From assembly GCA_964635875.1 (NCBI GenBank), contig CAZWRK010000194.1, positions 1 through 6,129 of the forward strand: 6,129 nt of DNA, in the 5' to 3' direction. This DNA comes from CAZWRK01 sp964635875 (GTDB lineage Bacteria > Pseudomonadota > Gammaproteobacteria > Burkholderiales > Aquaspirillaceae). Position numbers and translations under genes: made by a program. A model generated the notes under the pieces. It was not told the origin of the DNA and did no database searches. It saw only the letters and a program-made list of their open reading frames with translations. Numbering within the stretch: the first letter of the stretch is position 1; each line of letters starts with the position of its first letter. Shown in pieces: positions 5,642 through 6,129 of the stretch.

Positions 5642-6115
5642 TTACAAGTATTTTGTTAATAATCTCAAGATATCGGCAACGAATGCCTGTAATTGCTTAA
5701 GCGACTGCGTATCCAAGTTATTAAAAGGCCGTCCACCTTCTTCAACATATCCTTTTACTTTTTTGTTTCTATCGCCTTGTGCCGATATTGTTACTTTACC
5801 AGTGGACACTATAGCTTTAAGAGAGTCAAGCAGCTCCCCTGTTAAAGTAAGATTTGAAGTGCTAGGAGATGTTCTTGAATGTAGTTTTACATTCTTACTA
5901 GCACGATGTTTTATATATGGTTTTGATAGTTTCTTTAATTTTTGCTTTGGCTTAATATCATCACTATTATCCTGTACTCCATACCCTGCAACTGTCCTAT
6001 CAAATACAAGCTTCTTAGCTTTATCGCCTATTTGCTGCATTATCTCAGGAGATGCAAGTTTCTTTAACGCTTGCTTTAATCTATTTTCAAAATCATCAAA
6101 TTCTTTTTTAGACAT
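5642..6115 (-). CDS. Probable neck / virion morphogenesis protein (HK97 gp10-like)
   Basis: This 157-residue basic protein (many Lys) has an N-terminal helix (FDDFENRLKQALKKLASPEIM, 6-26), a second helix with KAKKLVFDRTVAGYGV (32-47), a Lys-rich segment (56-70), then LTLTGELLDSLKA (89-101), a strand (KVTISA, 107-112) and YVEEGGRPFNNLD (123-135) before a C-terminal helix. The order helix, LTxTGxLxxSLxA, strand, EEGGRPFxxL matches gp10-like and Mu gpG-type virion morphogenesis proteins that act in head completion or head-tail joining. The call rests on these motifs only. ATG 6115 is the first possible start because an in-frame TAA lies two codons upstream (6121-6119); no Shine-Dalgarno is visible in the 14 bases left. 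It sits before the scaffold, an unusual place for this family. Confidence 0.66.
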   Translation of the reverse strand: MSKKEFDDFENRLKQALKKLASPEIMQQIGDKAKKLVFDRTVAGYGVQDNSDDIKPKQKLKKLSKPYIKHRASKNVKLHSRTSPSTSNLTLTGELLDSLKAIVSTGKVTISAQGDRNKKVKGYVEEGGRPFNNLDTQSLKQLQAFVADILRLLTKYL

Positions 6116-6129
6116 TATTTAAATTTAAC
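6116..6129. other. Short A+T-rich window edge upstream of the neck gene
   Basis: Fourteen bases, thirteen of them A or T, containing the 10-bp palindrome TTAAATTTAA and in-frame TAA stops on the minus strand. It is too short to say whether an upstream gene ends here or a leader begins. Confidence 0.4.

Noticed and set aside
5601..6122. 173-codon open frame on the plus strand
   Set aside because: It is antisense to the neck protein gene and the start of the scaffold gene. Its translation is Cys/Phe/Ser-rich without domain-like order, typical of a shadow of an A+T-rich, Lys-rich gene.
1..6129. CRISPR array, tRNA, insertion sequence, attachment site or defence system
   Set aside because: No spaced repeats, cloverleaf-like sequence, transposase or defence-type protein is seen; the window is filled by virion structural genes.

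Overview
The window is a stretch of a tailed double-stranded DNA phage or prophage (Caudoviricetes), all transcribed on the minus strand, so the biological order runs from the high-coordinate end to the low-coordinate end. It is A+T-rich by eye and most genes have clear Shine-Dalgarno sequences (AAAGGA, TAAGGAG, GGAG). That fits a low-GC bacterial host that uses Shine-Dalgarno initiation and argues mildly against Bacteroidota. The style of the small proteins resembles uncultured aquatic phages; this is an impression from memory, not a search result. No integration, lysis, replication or host gene is present, so lifestyle and host cannot be set.

Layout in transcription order: a gp10-like/virion-morphogenesis neck protein (6115-5642); a coiled-coil scaffolding protein (5618-5013); an HK97-fold major capsid protein (4994-4119); a 63-residue small protein (4091-3900); a probable head decoration protein (3896-3495). 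A 100-base non-coding gap follows (3494-3395), the only sizeable one, with an imperfect inverted repeat and an extended -10-like element. After it come two small beta-type or fibre-like proteins (3394-3137 and 3136-2924), a 47-residue protein in overlapping frames (2927-2784), a 283-residue two-domain probable head-tail connector (2800-1949), a probable tail terminator (1952-1494), and a large tail tube protein that runs off the left edge (1484-1).

Together the genes form the head-assembly to tail-tube part of a late structural operon. Scaffold and coat build the procapsid, the decoration and small proteins probably coat or decorate the shell, the connector and neck proteins close the head, and the terminator caps a tube of stacked tail tube rings. 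A separate terminator and tube protein point to a long non-contractile or contractile tail rather than a podovirus. Genes are tightly packed, with ATGA overlaps, a TAAATG junction and a stop codon embedded in a Shine-Dalgarno sequence, which indicates translational coupling.

I did not find a novel defence or other new system. The points most worth a second look are the tail tube protein (an apparent inserted domain and three C-x-C motifs), the connector's extra N-terminal beta domain and EF-hand-like loop, the neck gene placed before the scaffold, the in-frame gene junctions, and the structured intergenic gap. Family assignments rest on reading the proteins by eye without a database search.
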